From: Pseudomonas sp. Irchel s3f7
GTDB lineage: Bacteria; Pseudomonadota; Gammaproteobacteria; Pseudomonadales; Pseudomonadaceae
NCBI RefSeq assembly: GCF_900187615.1
Contig: NZ_FYDO01000001.1
Span: forward strand, 1-64,000
Direction: 5' to 3'
Length of the DNA stretch: 64,000 bases
The notes beneath the pieces were generated by a model that was not told where the DNA came from, made no database searches, and saw only the letters and a list, made by a program, of their open reading frames with translations. Below are positions 1 to 8,558 of the stretch, piece by piece (position 1 is the stretch's first letter; each line of letters opens with the position of its first letter). Made by a program: the position numbers and the translations under genes.

Positions 1-87
1 TGGAGCACTCGAACACGCAACTGGAAGTTGGCAGATGCTGTGTATTTAAACCCAGAGCGCCCTGAAATTAAGAGCGCAACGGGCTAG
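1..87 (+). CDS. Possible 3' tail of a gene cut by the window edge
   Basis: Frame 1 is open from the first base to a TAG at 85-87, giving 28 codons with a protein-like composition (tail ...DAVYLNPERPEIKSATG). The other two forward frames close within or soon after this stretch. I do not recognise a family. It may be the end of a gene starting outside the window or chance. Confidence 0.2.
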   Translation, partial: WSTRTRNWKLADAVYLNPERPEIKSATG

Positions 88-281
88 CAACTGTAAGACA
101 AGGTGACAGGTACCTTGACACGTACCGGTCTCGAAAAAAGCTACCCGCAGCTACGAATTTCAAGTAGATCAATGAGTACCTCGAAATACGGGTTTTGCGG
201 GTAGTAGTAGATAACGCATTGTCGACGCCGTACATCTCTCCTCATTCGGGAAAACCGTACCCTCAAGGATTTTGATGGAGG

Positions 282-995
282 TCAGTCCGGCTTTTTCAGA
301 GTGTCAGTACCCGTGACCATACGGATTCTGACTTTAGGGACCTGCCGTTTCTCAAACACAATGCCCTCTTTTCCTTCGCTTCGTTTTTCCACCAGATAAA
401 GCACATCATCGCTTTCTCCGACGATGCAGCCGGTCACAAGATCCAGGCTGTTGAGTTGAACGGACGATGGTGTGCACTGACGCAGTTCGTTGTACGCGGC
501 CAGTTCGGCGCGTTCTATCGATTGGGAGACCGTCATCTTCCAGATACTCCAGAATCCAAGGGCGACCAGGCTGATCAGCAACGAGGCAATGACGGGTTCT
601 CTGGATCTTTTGAAACGCTTTTCCAGCCATAGCGCCAGTCTGTAACCACGACTCTCGGGATTAGGATTTACTGAAGGTGAGGCGCGGTCGGGGTTCTCGA
701 AGAAATGCATCATCGTTGAGAATACGGCCACTGCTGCGATTGCAATGAGGAGGGCGGTGAATATGATCAGGATATTGACACCGCCATATACCGCATACAT
801 ATAGCTGTCAAACCCTAGTCGTGTAACGGGTACGCCTAACTTACTGTTGATCACTTCCAGATAGACATAGCCGCTTGTAAAAAACAGAGCGAACAGCAGA
901 GCGACAATCGATAAACTTTCGAACTTTACTGCTCGCCATAGTCTTGCATAGCTCAAGGGAGCAATACCGGTGACGACGCGATTCTCGTTATTCAT
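282..995 (-). CDS. Membrane protein of unknown function
   Basis: A 237-residue protein with about three hydrophobic segments: roughly residues 27-48, 70-95 and 135-155. A basic loop (LEKRFKRSREP) lies before the third segment, and a soluble C-terminal tail of about 75 residues follows it. The tail contains two cysteines and ends in charged residues. The start ATG at 995 lies behind GGAAAGGACTC, an acceptable ribosome site. No catalytic motif is visible and I do not recognise the family. It is a single gene with no co-directional partner, and a terminator at 1107 separates it from the MFS gene to its right. It sits beside a stretch (1-281) with no other gene. Confidence 0.6.
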   Translation of the reverse strand: MNNENRVVTGIAPLSYARLWRAVKFESLSIVALLFALFFTSGYVYLEVINSKLGVPVTRLGFDSYMYAVYGGVNILIIFTALLIAIAAVAVFSTMMHFFENPDRASPSVNPNPESRGYRLALWLEKRFKRSREPVIASLLISLVALGFWSIWKMTVSQSIERAELAAYNELRQCTPSSVQLNSLDLVTGCIVGESDDVLYLVEKRSEGKEGIVFEKRQVPKVRIRMVTGTDTLKKPD

Positions 996-1106
996 GGAGA
1001 GTCCTTTCCTGGGTGGGTGGCGAGTCTAGCGAGCACCTTCGGTGCTGCCTAGATTGTGTGTATCGCCAAACATTACCTGATCGCATAGGCGATCCATGAA
1101 CAACGC

Positions 1107-1137
1107 AAAACGCCACTCAATAGAGTGGCGTTTTTGT
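1107..1137 (-). terminator. Rho-independent terminator after the MFS gene
   Basis: A perfect hairpin with arms AAAACGCCACTC and GAGTGGCGTTTT around an AATA loop. T-runs on either strand make it potentially bidirectional. It lies 42 bases past the stop of the leftward MFS gene, which it most likely terminates. Confidence 0.85.
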
Positions 1138-1178
1138 GTCTGCGCGTTATTCAGGGTTACGTTAACTCGAAGGCACGA

Positions 1179-2444
1179 TCAGGCCTGCGCAGTGCTCATC
1201 TCGCCAGCGGTTACGGATTTATTGCGCACTGCTTTATAGAGCAGGCTGGACACCATGAAGCCCGCAATGGCCAGTATGCTCATCAGCGTGAAGACATAGT
1301 TGTAACCCTGCTGGCCGGGGAAGTGGTCGAGGATCGAACCATAGATGACGTAGGCAAACATGCCCGGTGCATAGCCGATCAGGCAGCCGATGCCGAAGGC
1401 CGAGCCGGTGATGTGCTGGGGAATGCCGACTTCACCCATGGGGGCCCAGAACACGCCGCGCATGGAGAACACGATCAGGGCGAAGGACAGGGTCGCGGCC
1501 ATGCCCGCATAGATGAAGCCCGGGCTTTTCGGAATCAGCATGATCACGCCCATCAGTGGCAGCAGCGCCAGGAATGCCCACTTCAGGTAGCGGCTGGTGC
1601 TCTTGAACTGTTTATCGGCAATGAAACCGCCGGCCGGCCCGCCGAGGATCTTCAGGAAGTACTGGTTGATGATGCCGTAGGCGCCCACCAATGCCACGGG
1701 CAATCCGTACATTTCCTTGAGGTAAGGAATGAAGTAAGTCAGGCCGCAGTAGACGATGTAGACCATGAACACGTTGAGGCTGACCAGCCAGATTCCCGGT
1801 ACCTTGATCGCTTCCATCAGGTTCACCAGACCATTCTTCGGCTTGGCCACCGACGGTGCGTTACCGCCTTTGAGCAGGAAGAAGGTCAGGGTGCCGGCCA
1901 GAATGTCGATGACCGAGTAGAACAGAATCGCAGACTTCAGGCCGGTTTCACCCGAACCCATGGCGACGAAAACGCCCAGTGCGGAAAAGGCCACCAGCGT
2001 ATCAACCACGCCACGTCCGCCTTCGAGCAGGCCGAACAACCGGCCTTGCTCCTGATCGTCACCCAGGTTGCGGATGGCTTTGAGCAGCGATGGCCAGAAC
2101 AGGCAGTCGGCACACACGGCCAGCAGACTGAACACGATCAACAGATTGCTGAACGGTGGAAAGGTCGCCAGGTACAACCCCAGTCCACCGGTGCCGATCA
2201 GGCCGAGGGGGATCAGTTTGCGCGTGTCATAGCGATCGGCGAGCAGGCCACCGACCACAAACAGGGCGGTGGCGATAATCGCGTTGGCACTCAGCAGAAC
2301 ACCGATCTCGGTGTGGCTCAAGCCCATGAATTCCTGCATGGGCACATAGAAGGCATCCTTGAGGTTCGCCAGCTTGTAGATGGTGCCGCCACCAAGAATG
2401 AGGATCAGGAATCTGAGCCATTTGGCCTTGTTTTGAATTGTCAT
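1179..2444 (-). CDS. MFS transporter, partner of a sugar isomerase
   Basis: A 421-residue protein with twelve predicted membrane spans and the MFS motif-A region (ADRYDTRKL) between spans 2 and 3. A central charged loop lies near residues 198-210 (GGNAPSVAKPKNG). It belongs to the broad sugar-phosphate/organic-anion permease part of the major facilitator superfamily, and the substrate cannot be read from sequence. It follows the TIM-barrel isomerase gene with a gap of about 33 bases on the same strand, so the two are probably one transcript for uptake and conversion of a sugar or sugar acid. A MocR-type regulator lies just upstream on the same strand. Confidence 0.8.
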   Translation of the reverse strand: MTIQNKAKWLRFLILILGGGTIYKLANLKDAFYVPMQEFMGLSHTEIGVLLSANAIIATALFVVGGLLADRYDTRKLIPLGLIGTGGLGLYLATFPPFSNLLIVFSLLAVCADCLFWPSLLKAIRNLGDDQEQGRLFGLLEGGRGVVDTLVAFSALGVFVAMGSGETGLKSAILFYSVIDILAGTLTFFLLKGGNAPSVAKPKNGLVNLMEAIKVPGIWLVSLNVFMVYIVYCGLTYFIPYLKEMYGLPVALVGAYGIINQYFLKILGGPAGGFIADKQFKSTSRYLKWAFLALLPLMGVIMLIPKSPGFIYAGMAATLSFALIVFSMRGVFWAPMGEVGIPQHITGSAFGIGCLIGYAPGMFAYVIYGSILDHFPGQQGYNYVFTLMSILAIAGFMVSSLLYKAVRNKSVTAGEMSTAQA

Positions 2445-2477
2445 TATTGTTCTCCGGGCGTAATCGGGTCGTCAGGT

Positions 2478-3548
2478 TCACGCGTTGGAAGGGGAGGCCA
2501 GCGTCAGTTCGGCCAGGGTGCGCAATTCGGCCAGCACGCTACGGACATAGGCGACCTGGTTGTTCGCCCAACGGTGTTCATCGGCCAGCATTCGCTCAAG
2601 GGAGTAGCCGTTCGGGAGCGGCGTTTCGCTCATTTCCCGGTAGGCAATAAACGGGTCGGCCGCTTCAGTGCTCTGGCGGAAGGCCGGGGCCACGTAGTGG
2701 TTTTCCTGCTCGAGAATGAACGCAATCACCTGTGGGGTGGATTCGCCGAGCATCAACAGCTCGAACAGCATGCGGGCGCTGGGCAGATCGTCTTCGTCGC
2801 TGCCCTGCAGGACACCGTAATGACCGAAACCGTTTTGCTCGGGGACGATGCGTACACCTTTGAGGTGTGTCTGGCGGATGTGCGGCGCCATGGTGCGCAG
2901 GGCCTGCAAGGGCTGTTCGCAGGCATTGATCATGTTGCCGAAGTCGAACAGTGCGTGCAGGCGAGGGTGGTTGAGACGGTTGAGCAGCTGCGCGATCTCG
3001 TTGCTCTTGAGTTCTTCATGCTGTTCGAAATCAAAAAACAGATCGTGCTCGTCAGCCTGCTGCGCGAGGTAGTGCAGATCGGTTTCGATCACGCCCATGA
3101 CGTGCGACAGCGTGCCCTCGTAACGTGAGTAGACACGGATGTTGCGCACGCCCAGGGTTCTGGCGATGGCAATCACCTGGTCGACGTCTTTTTTCCGCGT
3201 GCTGCTGATTTCCAGGTGCAGATCCAGCTCAAGCGCTTTGGCCTTGGCAGCGAACGCCTGGAGCTGCACGGATGACATTTGGCTCAGGCTGTTTTCCTCG
3301 CCGTCGAGCAAGTGCAGGCTCAGGCCTTGCAGCTCGTGGCGATAGGCGAAATCCAGCAGGTCGGCAGGGGTAACACGACCGTGGGTGAGGTTGGTCAGTA
3401 GCGGGTAAGCATGGGCAAACAGCCGCATTTGGCCGAGACGTTCAAGCAGCCGCCGGGCCAGGGCATCGGTCAGCGCGGGAACTGCGCCGTGTTCGACCAC
3501 CTTATGGCTCAGCAAGGCGTTGAATCGTTCCTGGATCTTATTGTTCAT
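2478..3548 (-). CDS. Sugar phosphate isomerase/epimerase-like TIM-barrel protein
   Basis: About 356 residues from the ATG at 3548. That start has AGGAACG about ten bases upstream; the reading frame runs 22 codons further up without a good ribosome site. The fold is the xylose-isomerase-like (AP endonuclease 2) TIM barrel. Likely metal ligands sit in DFEQHE, LFDFGN and QTHLKG, at strand ends as in that superfamily. The family acts on sugars or sugar acids; the exact substrate is unknown. It is co-transcribed with the MFS carrier downstream. A near-perfect 18-bp palindrome at 3614-3631, just before this gene, is a candidate operator. Confidence 0.8.
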   Translation of the reverse strand: MNNKIQERFNALLSHKVVEHGAVPALTDALARRLLERLGQMRLFAHAYPLLTNLTHGRVTPADLLDFAYRHELQGLSLHLLDGEENSLSQMSSVQLQAFAAKAKALELDLHLEISSTRKKDVDQVIAIARTLGVRNIRVYSRYEGTLSHVMGVIETDLHYLAQQADEHDLFFDFEQHEELKSNEIAQLLNRLNHPRLHALFDFGNMINACEQPLQALRTMAPHIRQTHLKGVRIVPEQNGFGHYGVLQGSDEDDLPSARMLFELLMLGESTPQVIAFILEQENHYVAPAFRQSTEAADPFIAYREMSETPLPNGYSLERMLADEHRWANNQVAYVRSVLAELRTLAELTLASPSNA

Positions 3549-3613
3549 TAGAGTCGTTCCTGGTTCAGACACCGTGCCTTTATCGCGCCAGTCAGGAACT
3601 CTCGATAGATCCA

Positions 3614-3631
3614 TTATCAGTTAATTGATAA
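3614..3631. promoter_or_regulatory. 18-bp near-palindrome before the isomerase gene
   Basis: TTATCA-GTTAAT-TGATAA, with 6-bp perfect outer arms and an AT-rich centre. It lies about 65-85 bases upstream of the isomerase ATG and inside the gap to the MocR gene. A regulator site is inferred from position and symmetry only. Confidence 0.4.
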
Positions 3632-3647
3632 GGCCACTTGTCTCACA

Positions 3648-5153
3648 TCAAGCGGTCGGTGGCAGATAACCCAATGTGCGCAAGGCATTGGCCAGCGCTT
3701 CGACACGTTCCCGGGCCTGGTTTTCAGGCGTGCCGGCAAAGCCGATCAACAGAGCTGGCGCCAAGGCATGCTTGATGCGGTAGTCGCTCAAGGCGTAGGT
3801 GTGAATGTTGTGCCGGGCCAGTTGCCGGGCGATGTCGGTGTCGCTGAGTTCCGGGGGTAGCCAGGCGATCAGGTGCATGCCGGCATCCGTCGGAGTGATC
3901 CTGAAAAAGCTGCCGATCTGTTGTTCAAGCTGTTCGATCAATGCGTGCTGGCGCGCCTTGTACAGCGCACGCATGCGGCGGATGTGCCCCAGGAAGTGGC
4001 CTTCGCCCATGAAGTCCGCCGTCGTCGCCTGAAGCAGCGTGGGCGGGCTGCGATCCATGACTGCGCGCAGGGTACAGAAGGGTTCGACCAGCGCCTGCGG
4101 CAGAATCACGTAACCCAGGCGCAGTGACGGAAAGAGTACTTTGCTGAACGTTCCGACGTAGATCACCCGGGCCATCTGGTCCATGGCATACAGCGCCGGG
4201 AGGAGGCGGCCACTGTAGCGAAACTCACTGTCGCAATCGTCCTCGATGATCCAGCTCTGGTGCTCCGCAGCCCAATCGATGAGTGCCTGGCGTCGCGCAT
4301 AACTGAGGGTGACACCCAGCGGATGCTGGCGTGAAGGCGTACAAAACACCAGGCGGGCATCAGGGCACTCGGTCAGGCCTTGCTGGACATCGATCCCCTG
4401 TTCATCGATACGCAACGGGACCACCTGAGCGCCTTGGGCTTGCAGGGCAATGCGCGCGGCGATGTGCCCCGGGTCCTCCATCCAGATGCTGTCCTGCGGA
4501 TTGAGCAGCAGCATGCCCAACAGGTTGAATGCTTGCTGCGCGCCGGAAACGATCACCACTTGTTCGGCATCGCAATCGATGCCGCGTGCATCGAAGACGT
4601 ATTCGGCAATCGCTGCGCGGAACGCCTGCAAGCCTTGCAACTCGCCATAACCCAGAATGGCTTTGGTTGGCTTGAGCAGATGACGGTTCATCAGGCGCCG
4701 CCAGATCGCCTGCGGGAATGCCTCGTAGGTGCTGTGGCTGGGCAGGAAGGAGGTCGGGGTCGTAGGGTCCCAATCGGTATAAGACACCCCGCGAAAATGA
4801 TCGCTGCGCAGCGATAGCATCGACTGGCTCAGGTCTGACAGGCGTGGCGGCTGGGGCTGTTGCTCGTCCTCGATACCCCGGCTTTCCCACTCAGTGCCGA
4901 CATACGTGCCGGCGCCGGTGCGCGAGGCCAGAAAACCTTCGGCAATCAACTGATCGAAAGCATTGAGAATGGTGATCCGCGATAACCCCAACTCGTTGCT
5001 CAAGGTCCGGGTCGACGGCAGGCGCACGCCCCCTTGGATTCTGCCGTTGAGTATCTGTTTGCGAATCTGCAGATACAGTTGGCGGTACAGGGGAATCGCA
5101 CTGGCACGGTCCAGCTCGATAGCCGACAGCAGCAAACCTGCGGGGGATTTCAT
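3648..5153 (-). CDS. MocR-type GntR/aminotransferase regulator
   Basis: A 501-residue protein. An N-terminal GntR winged helix (about residues 18-85; RLPSTRTLSNELGLSR) is joined to a fold-type I aminotransferase-like domain from about residue 120. The PLP-binding lysine is in the motif GTFSKVLFPSLRLGY, and the upstream EDDCDSEFRYSG region matches the cofactor pocket. MocR proteins are DNA-binding regulators that use PLP as a sensor cofactor rather than as enzymes. It lies upstream of the isomerase and MFS genes on the same strand, which it may control. A perfect 16-bp palindrome lies 63 bases before its start and could serve autoregulation. Confidence 0.85.
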   Translation of the reverse strand: MKSPAGLLLSAIELDRASAIPLYRQLYLQIRKQILNGRIQGGVRLPSTRTLSNELGLSRITILNAFDQLIAEGFLASRTGAGTYVGTEWESRGIEDEQQPQPPRLSDLSQSMLSLRSDHFRGVSYTDWDPTTPTSFLPSHSTYEAFPQAIWRRLMNRHLLKPTKAILGYGELQGLQAFRAAIAEYVFDARGIDCDAEQVVIVSGAQQAFNLLGMLLLNPQDSIWMEDPGHIAARIALQAQGAQVVPLRIDEQGIDVQQGLTECPDARLVFCTPSRQHPLGVTLSYARRQALIDWAAEHQSWIIEDDCDSEFRYSGRLLPALYAMDQMARVIYVGTFSKVLFPSLRLGYVILPQALVEPFCTLRAVMDRSPPTLLQATTADFMGEGHFLGHIRRMRALYKARQHALIEQLEQQIGSFFRITPTDAGMHLIAWLPPELSDTDIARQLARHNIHTYALSDYRIKHALAPALLIGFAGTPENQARERVEALANALRTLGYLPPTA

Positions 5154-5215
5154 GGCATGCTCATCTGGGTGAAATGGGATATTAACTGGAAACCGTCAGG
5201 CGACGGGCAGGCAAG

Positions 5216-5231
5216 GGTATCGAGCGATACC
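5216..5231. promoter_or_regulatory. Perfect 16-bp palindrome upstream of mocR gene
   Basis: GGTATCG-AG-CGATACC, a perfect inverted repeat 63 bases upstream of the MocR start codon. It is a candidate autoregulatory operator, inferred from symmetry and position. Confidence 0.4.
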
Positions 5232-5467
5232 TCATAAGTCATCCGTCTGTCGTTGATGTTCGACGCAATCCGCAAACCTGGCGCCAGATTTTTTTTTGAA
5301 ATCAAGGGGTTGCCAGCCTCAAGAAATCAGTACATAATTCACGCCATCGAAAGCACTGACGGCTGAAAAAGCTGAATGTTTTCAAGGGGATAGCGAAGTG
5401 TAGTAGTGCTTCACACTCCAAGTTTTTACGCATTTGATGTTGTGCTACCTGACAGCAAATGTTTTGA

Positions 5468-5541
5468 GGCCGAGTAGCAAAATGGTTATGCAGCGGATTG
5501 CAAATCCGCCTACGCCGGTTCGATTCCGACCTCGGCCTCCA
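5468..5541 (+). tRNA. tRNA-Cys (GCA)
   Basis: A full cloverleaf: acceptor arm GGCCGAG pairs with CTCGGCC, the anticodon stem GCGGA/TCCGC encloses the loop TTGCAAA with anticodon GCA, the T-arm reads CGGTTCGATTCCG, and CCA is encoded. A terminator follows directly. In Pseudomonas this tRNA usually lies close to tRNA-Leu; here about 4.5 kb separates them. Confidence 0.97.
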
Positions 5542-5551
5542 CTATAAATAG

Positions 5552-5582
5552 CCCCGTAGATCAGTGATCTACGGGGTTTTTT
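5552..5582 (+). terminator. Rho-independent terminator after tRNA-Cys
   Basis: Arms CCCCGTAGATC and GATCTACGGGG around a three-base loop, followed by six T. It ends the tRNA-Cys transcript 10 bases after the CCA. Confidence 0.9.
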
Positions 5583-6106
5583 ATTGCCTTCGAAAAAGTG
5601 AAGTGTTCCGCAATTTTTTGAATGTATTCCGCAATTGGCTGGTAATTTTCTATCGTGATGGGCTGTAGTCGACCCAGAGCTGCCGGTGGCGAAAGGCAGA
5701 GATCGGCCATAAGCGGAAGCTCAGCAATATCAATATCTTGGTCTATCCCTGATTGTTTTGCGATCGACCTGACGAAAGGGGGCTTCGACTCGCGGCGAAA
5801 GTACATGGACAGTAATGCAGTTCGATATGATGGCGTGTCTCATGCTGGTGCAAGAGACTATCGGTGAAGAAACTCGCTTGGGGAAAACGTTAAGGGTGAC
5901 TGTGTTTTCGGGCGCGACCAGCGCAACCAGCGCAACCACGCGATAGCCGTGACTTGAACTGAGGGATTTCAACTACGCCAACAGTTCGGCGGGCTAATCC
6001 CATGAAGTTCGGCTGGAACGACACTCCAATGCTGTCAATATTCGCAGAGTCCATTAATATGGCCCTTTGCGCACCATCTTACTTATCGCCCTGCGCTAAG
6101 GTTGCC
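5583..6106. other. Gene-poor stretch between tRNA-Cys and the polysaccharide gene
   Basis: About 520 bases with only short overlapping open frames on both strands and no recognisable product. Part of it could be untranslated leader of the following gene or a scar at the edge of an inserted segment. I see no promoter or repeat that I would defend. Confidence 0.5.
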
Positions 6107-8557
6107 ATGTTACTGGACGACACCAATAACCCTTGGGCTGCCAAGGCACGCTCCCTGGATCGCTATCGCTGGCTGTTGTTGCGCGCGCGCTATAGCCTGA
6201 TCGGCAGCGCCTTGCGTTTCGCCCGCGAGCAGACCGGCGACTGGTTGTTCGGTCAGCGCGCCAAGCGCCGCCTGGCCGCCGCTGTGATGGCCGAACCCTG
6301 CGATTTTCTGCTGTTGCAGTCGGCGCCCAAGGTGATCAAGTTCCAGCGCAAGAAACTGCTGATCGAGGGGCTGCGCTCGAGTGGCCATACCCTGGTGGAA
6401 ACGGCCCTTGAGGAGCCAAGGACCATTCTCCGCCTGCGCATGCTCAAACGTCCGCCGTGCAGTGTGCCAACCCGTTACTTCGGCCATGCTGCCTACGCCG
6501 AATGGCTGGTGGAGCACCATCAGCCGCGCATTTTGCTCAACGACCGCAATGGCAGCCTCTACGCACCGTTCCTGCGCCTTTCACTGAATGCCCGTCAGCG
6601 CCTGCTGGTGCACCTGGCCCACGCGACCACGGTGGAACATTCGCAGCGCCTGGGCATGAACGACTATGACTACAACTTTCTGTTCGGCCAGAGTTCGCTC
6701 GAAGCCCTGCAGGCGCGTGAGCTGCGCTTCGGTAACTCGACAGCGGTGCTGGTTGGCTCGCATATGATCGACAGCGCCTTCGACCTGCCGTTGGCCCAAG
6801 CCGAGAACCGTGTGATGCTAATCCTCGGTATCGGCCCGGATAAGGAAAAGGAACCAGGCTACCGGCGCACTTACGAGATGCTGCGTGACTGGACGGCCGC
6901 GAATCCGGACTACCAGGTGCTGATCAAGATGCATCCGCGCAGTCAGGGACCCTTTTGGCAGGAGGCCGCCGCCGAACTCGACAATCTGAAGGTGCTGGCG
7001 CCGACCTGTGGCCTGGCTGAAGCGTTGGCCCAGGCCTCGCTGGTGGTCAATATCATGTCCAATGCGGTGATAGAGGCAGGCTTGGCCGGCCGACCTGTGT
7101 TGTATTGCAACCTCAGCAAGGATCGCGACATCTTCGGCCAGGAGCGTTTCTTCGGCTCGGTGGTGGATAGCATCAGTGCGCTGCAGGCTCGTGTGGCCGA
7201 GGTAATGGACGATTATGCCGGGGCCGCGAGCCAGGCGCGGACGTTCGCTTGCTTCCATCTGGCACATGGCGTGTTGGGGCTGCCGATGAATCAGCAGGCG
7301 CTGACAGCCTTGCTGGACGGGGGCGACTTGTCTTCCAGCATCGAGCACCACCCCTTGCTCGCTACCAAAAACCCAATGCCCCATCGTTCTATGCGTCACG
7401 TTGAGCATATTGCCGGCAGTGCCGAACCAAATTCACAGGGAGGCTCATCGAGCCGTATGTTGTTCTTCTCTCTGGCCAAGCACCAGAGTCTCTATTTCCA
7501 GCGTCTGCTCGATGAGACCGAACTCAGAGGCAAAGTGATAGTACCCGGCAGGATGCCCTGGCCGCGACCTTGGCAGTTGCCGCGCATTCTCAAATGTATC
7601 GATTGGGCGCACTTGCTCGAAGAGAAGTGCCAAGAGCGAAGGGTCAAGCGCAAGTACGAAGGCGTTTTCTTTCGTCTGCTGCTGCGTCTGGAGTTGGCCT
7701 GGGTCGGCCTGCGGGCCTTGGCGCTGGTGGAGCGCGAACAGCCGACGACGGTAATCATGTGGAATGGCTCCCATCGCTACTGCCAGTTGCTGCGCTCGGT
7801 TCTGCCGGTCGGCTGTCGGACTTTTTTCTTCGAAAATGGTCTGTTGCCTAATACCACCACACTCGATCCCCGGGGCGTCAATTTTCATAACTCGGTACCG
7901 CGCGAAGCAGAGTTCTATCGCCGTTATCAAGCTCCGGCTGATGCTGCTACAGCCCAGACCACTCTGGTGCCGCGCAAGCCACGCTCGACAGGAGTTGAGC
8001 CCATTGAGTTGCCCGAGCATTTCGTGTTCATCCCATTCCAGGATGATCGCGATACTCAGGTTCGCCTGTTTTCACCTTGGGTGGGCAATATGTGCGAACT
8101 GTTCGCTCTCGGCGAGCGGCTTGCAGCCGAAACCGGCATGATCGTGGTGTTCAAGGAGCATCCATCCAGTCGCGAATCCTATCCTCAGTTGCATCAGCGT
8201 TGCCATGAGCGGTTGCTGTTCGCCAACGGCAACAGTACCCAAGAGCTGATTCAGTCCAGCGAGTTCGTGATTACTCTCAATTCCACTGTCGGCCTGGAGA
8301 GTCTGTTACTGGGCAAGCCGGTGCTGACTCTCGGGCAGGCGTTCTTCAATATTCCAGGGTTGGTGATGCATGCGGACTCCGCCGCCGAGCTGATGGAGAT
8401 CGCACGGATTTTCCCCGACTGGCCGCTGGAAGCGTGCATCCGCGAACACTTCCTAAGCTATATGGCCGCGGAGTACTGCGTGCAGGGTGACTGGAAGAAT
8501 GCCGACCAGGCCCAGTTGCAGCGAGCGGCTGCACGAATTATCCGACAGGAGCGTTGA
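6107..8557 (+). CDS. KpsC/KpsS-like capsule polysaccharide biosynthesis protein
   Basis: About 816 residues with two related halves. The first half (to about residue 410) carries IKMHPRSQ and a nucleotide-sugar-pocket-like region (VNIMSNAVIEAGLAGRPV). The second half repeats the pattern as FKEHPSSRESYP and ITLNSTVGLESLLLGKPV. These HP-S and N-S-T-V-G-L-E motifs are typical of the capsule polysaccharide synthesis/export (KpsC, KpsS, LipB) superfamily of retaining sugar transferases. The ATG at 6107 has TAAGG nearby; the frame is open back to 6002 but without a good ribosome site. It is followed at once by an O-antigen-ligase-like gene. Likely cytoplasmic, building a surface glycan. No other capsule genes are in view. 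Confidence 0.7.
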   Translation: MLLDDTNNPWAAKARSLDRYRWLLLRARYSLIGSALRFAREQTGDWLFGQRAKRRLAAAVMAEPCDFLLLQSAPKVIKFQRKKLLIEGLRSSGHTLVETALEEPRTILRLRMLKRPPCSVPTRYFGHAAYAEWLVEHHQPRILLNDRNGSLYAPFLRLSLNARQRLLVHLAHATTVEHSQRLGMNDYDYNFLFGQSSLEALQARELRFGNSTAVLVGSHMIDSAFDLPLAQAENRVMLILGIGPDKEKEPGYRRTYEMLRDWTAANPDYQVLIKMHPRSQGPFWQEAAAELDNLKVLAPTCGLAEALAQASLVVNIMSNAVIEAGLAGRPVLYCNLSKDRDIFGQERFFGSVVDSISALQARVAEVMDDYAGAASQARTFACFHLAHGVLGLPMNQQALTALLDGGDLSSSIEHHPLLATKNPMPHRSMRHVEHIAGSAEPNSQGGSSSRMLFFSLAKHQSLYFQRLLDETELRGKVIVPGRMPWPRPWQLPRILKCIDWAHLLEEKCQERRVKRKYEGVFFRLLLRLELAWVGLRALALVEREQPTTVIMWNGSHRYCQLLRSVLPVGCRTFFFENGLLPNTTTLDPRGVNFHNSVPREAEFYRRYQAPADAATAQTTLVPRKPRSTGVEPIELPEHFVFIPFQDDRDTQVRLFSPWVGNMCELFALGERLAAETGMIVVFKEHPSSRESYPQLHQRCHERLLFANGNSTQELIQSSEFVITLNSTVGLESLLLGKPVLTLGQAFFNIPGLVMHADSAAELMEIARIFPDWPLEACIREHFLSYMAAEYCVQGDWKNADQAQLQRAAARIIRQER

Positions 8558-8558
8558 A

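Noticed and set aside
1125..3128. A 667-codon open frame on the plus strand
   Set aside because: It lies antisense to the MFS and isomerase genes. Its product is glutamine/histidine-rich and family-less, typical of the mirror frame of GC-rich coding DNA.
5561..5972. Several 70-80 codon frames after tRNA-Cys
   Set aside because: They overlap one another on both strands and one begins in the tRNA terminator. No family resemblance.
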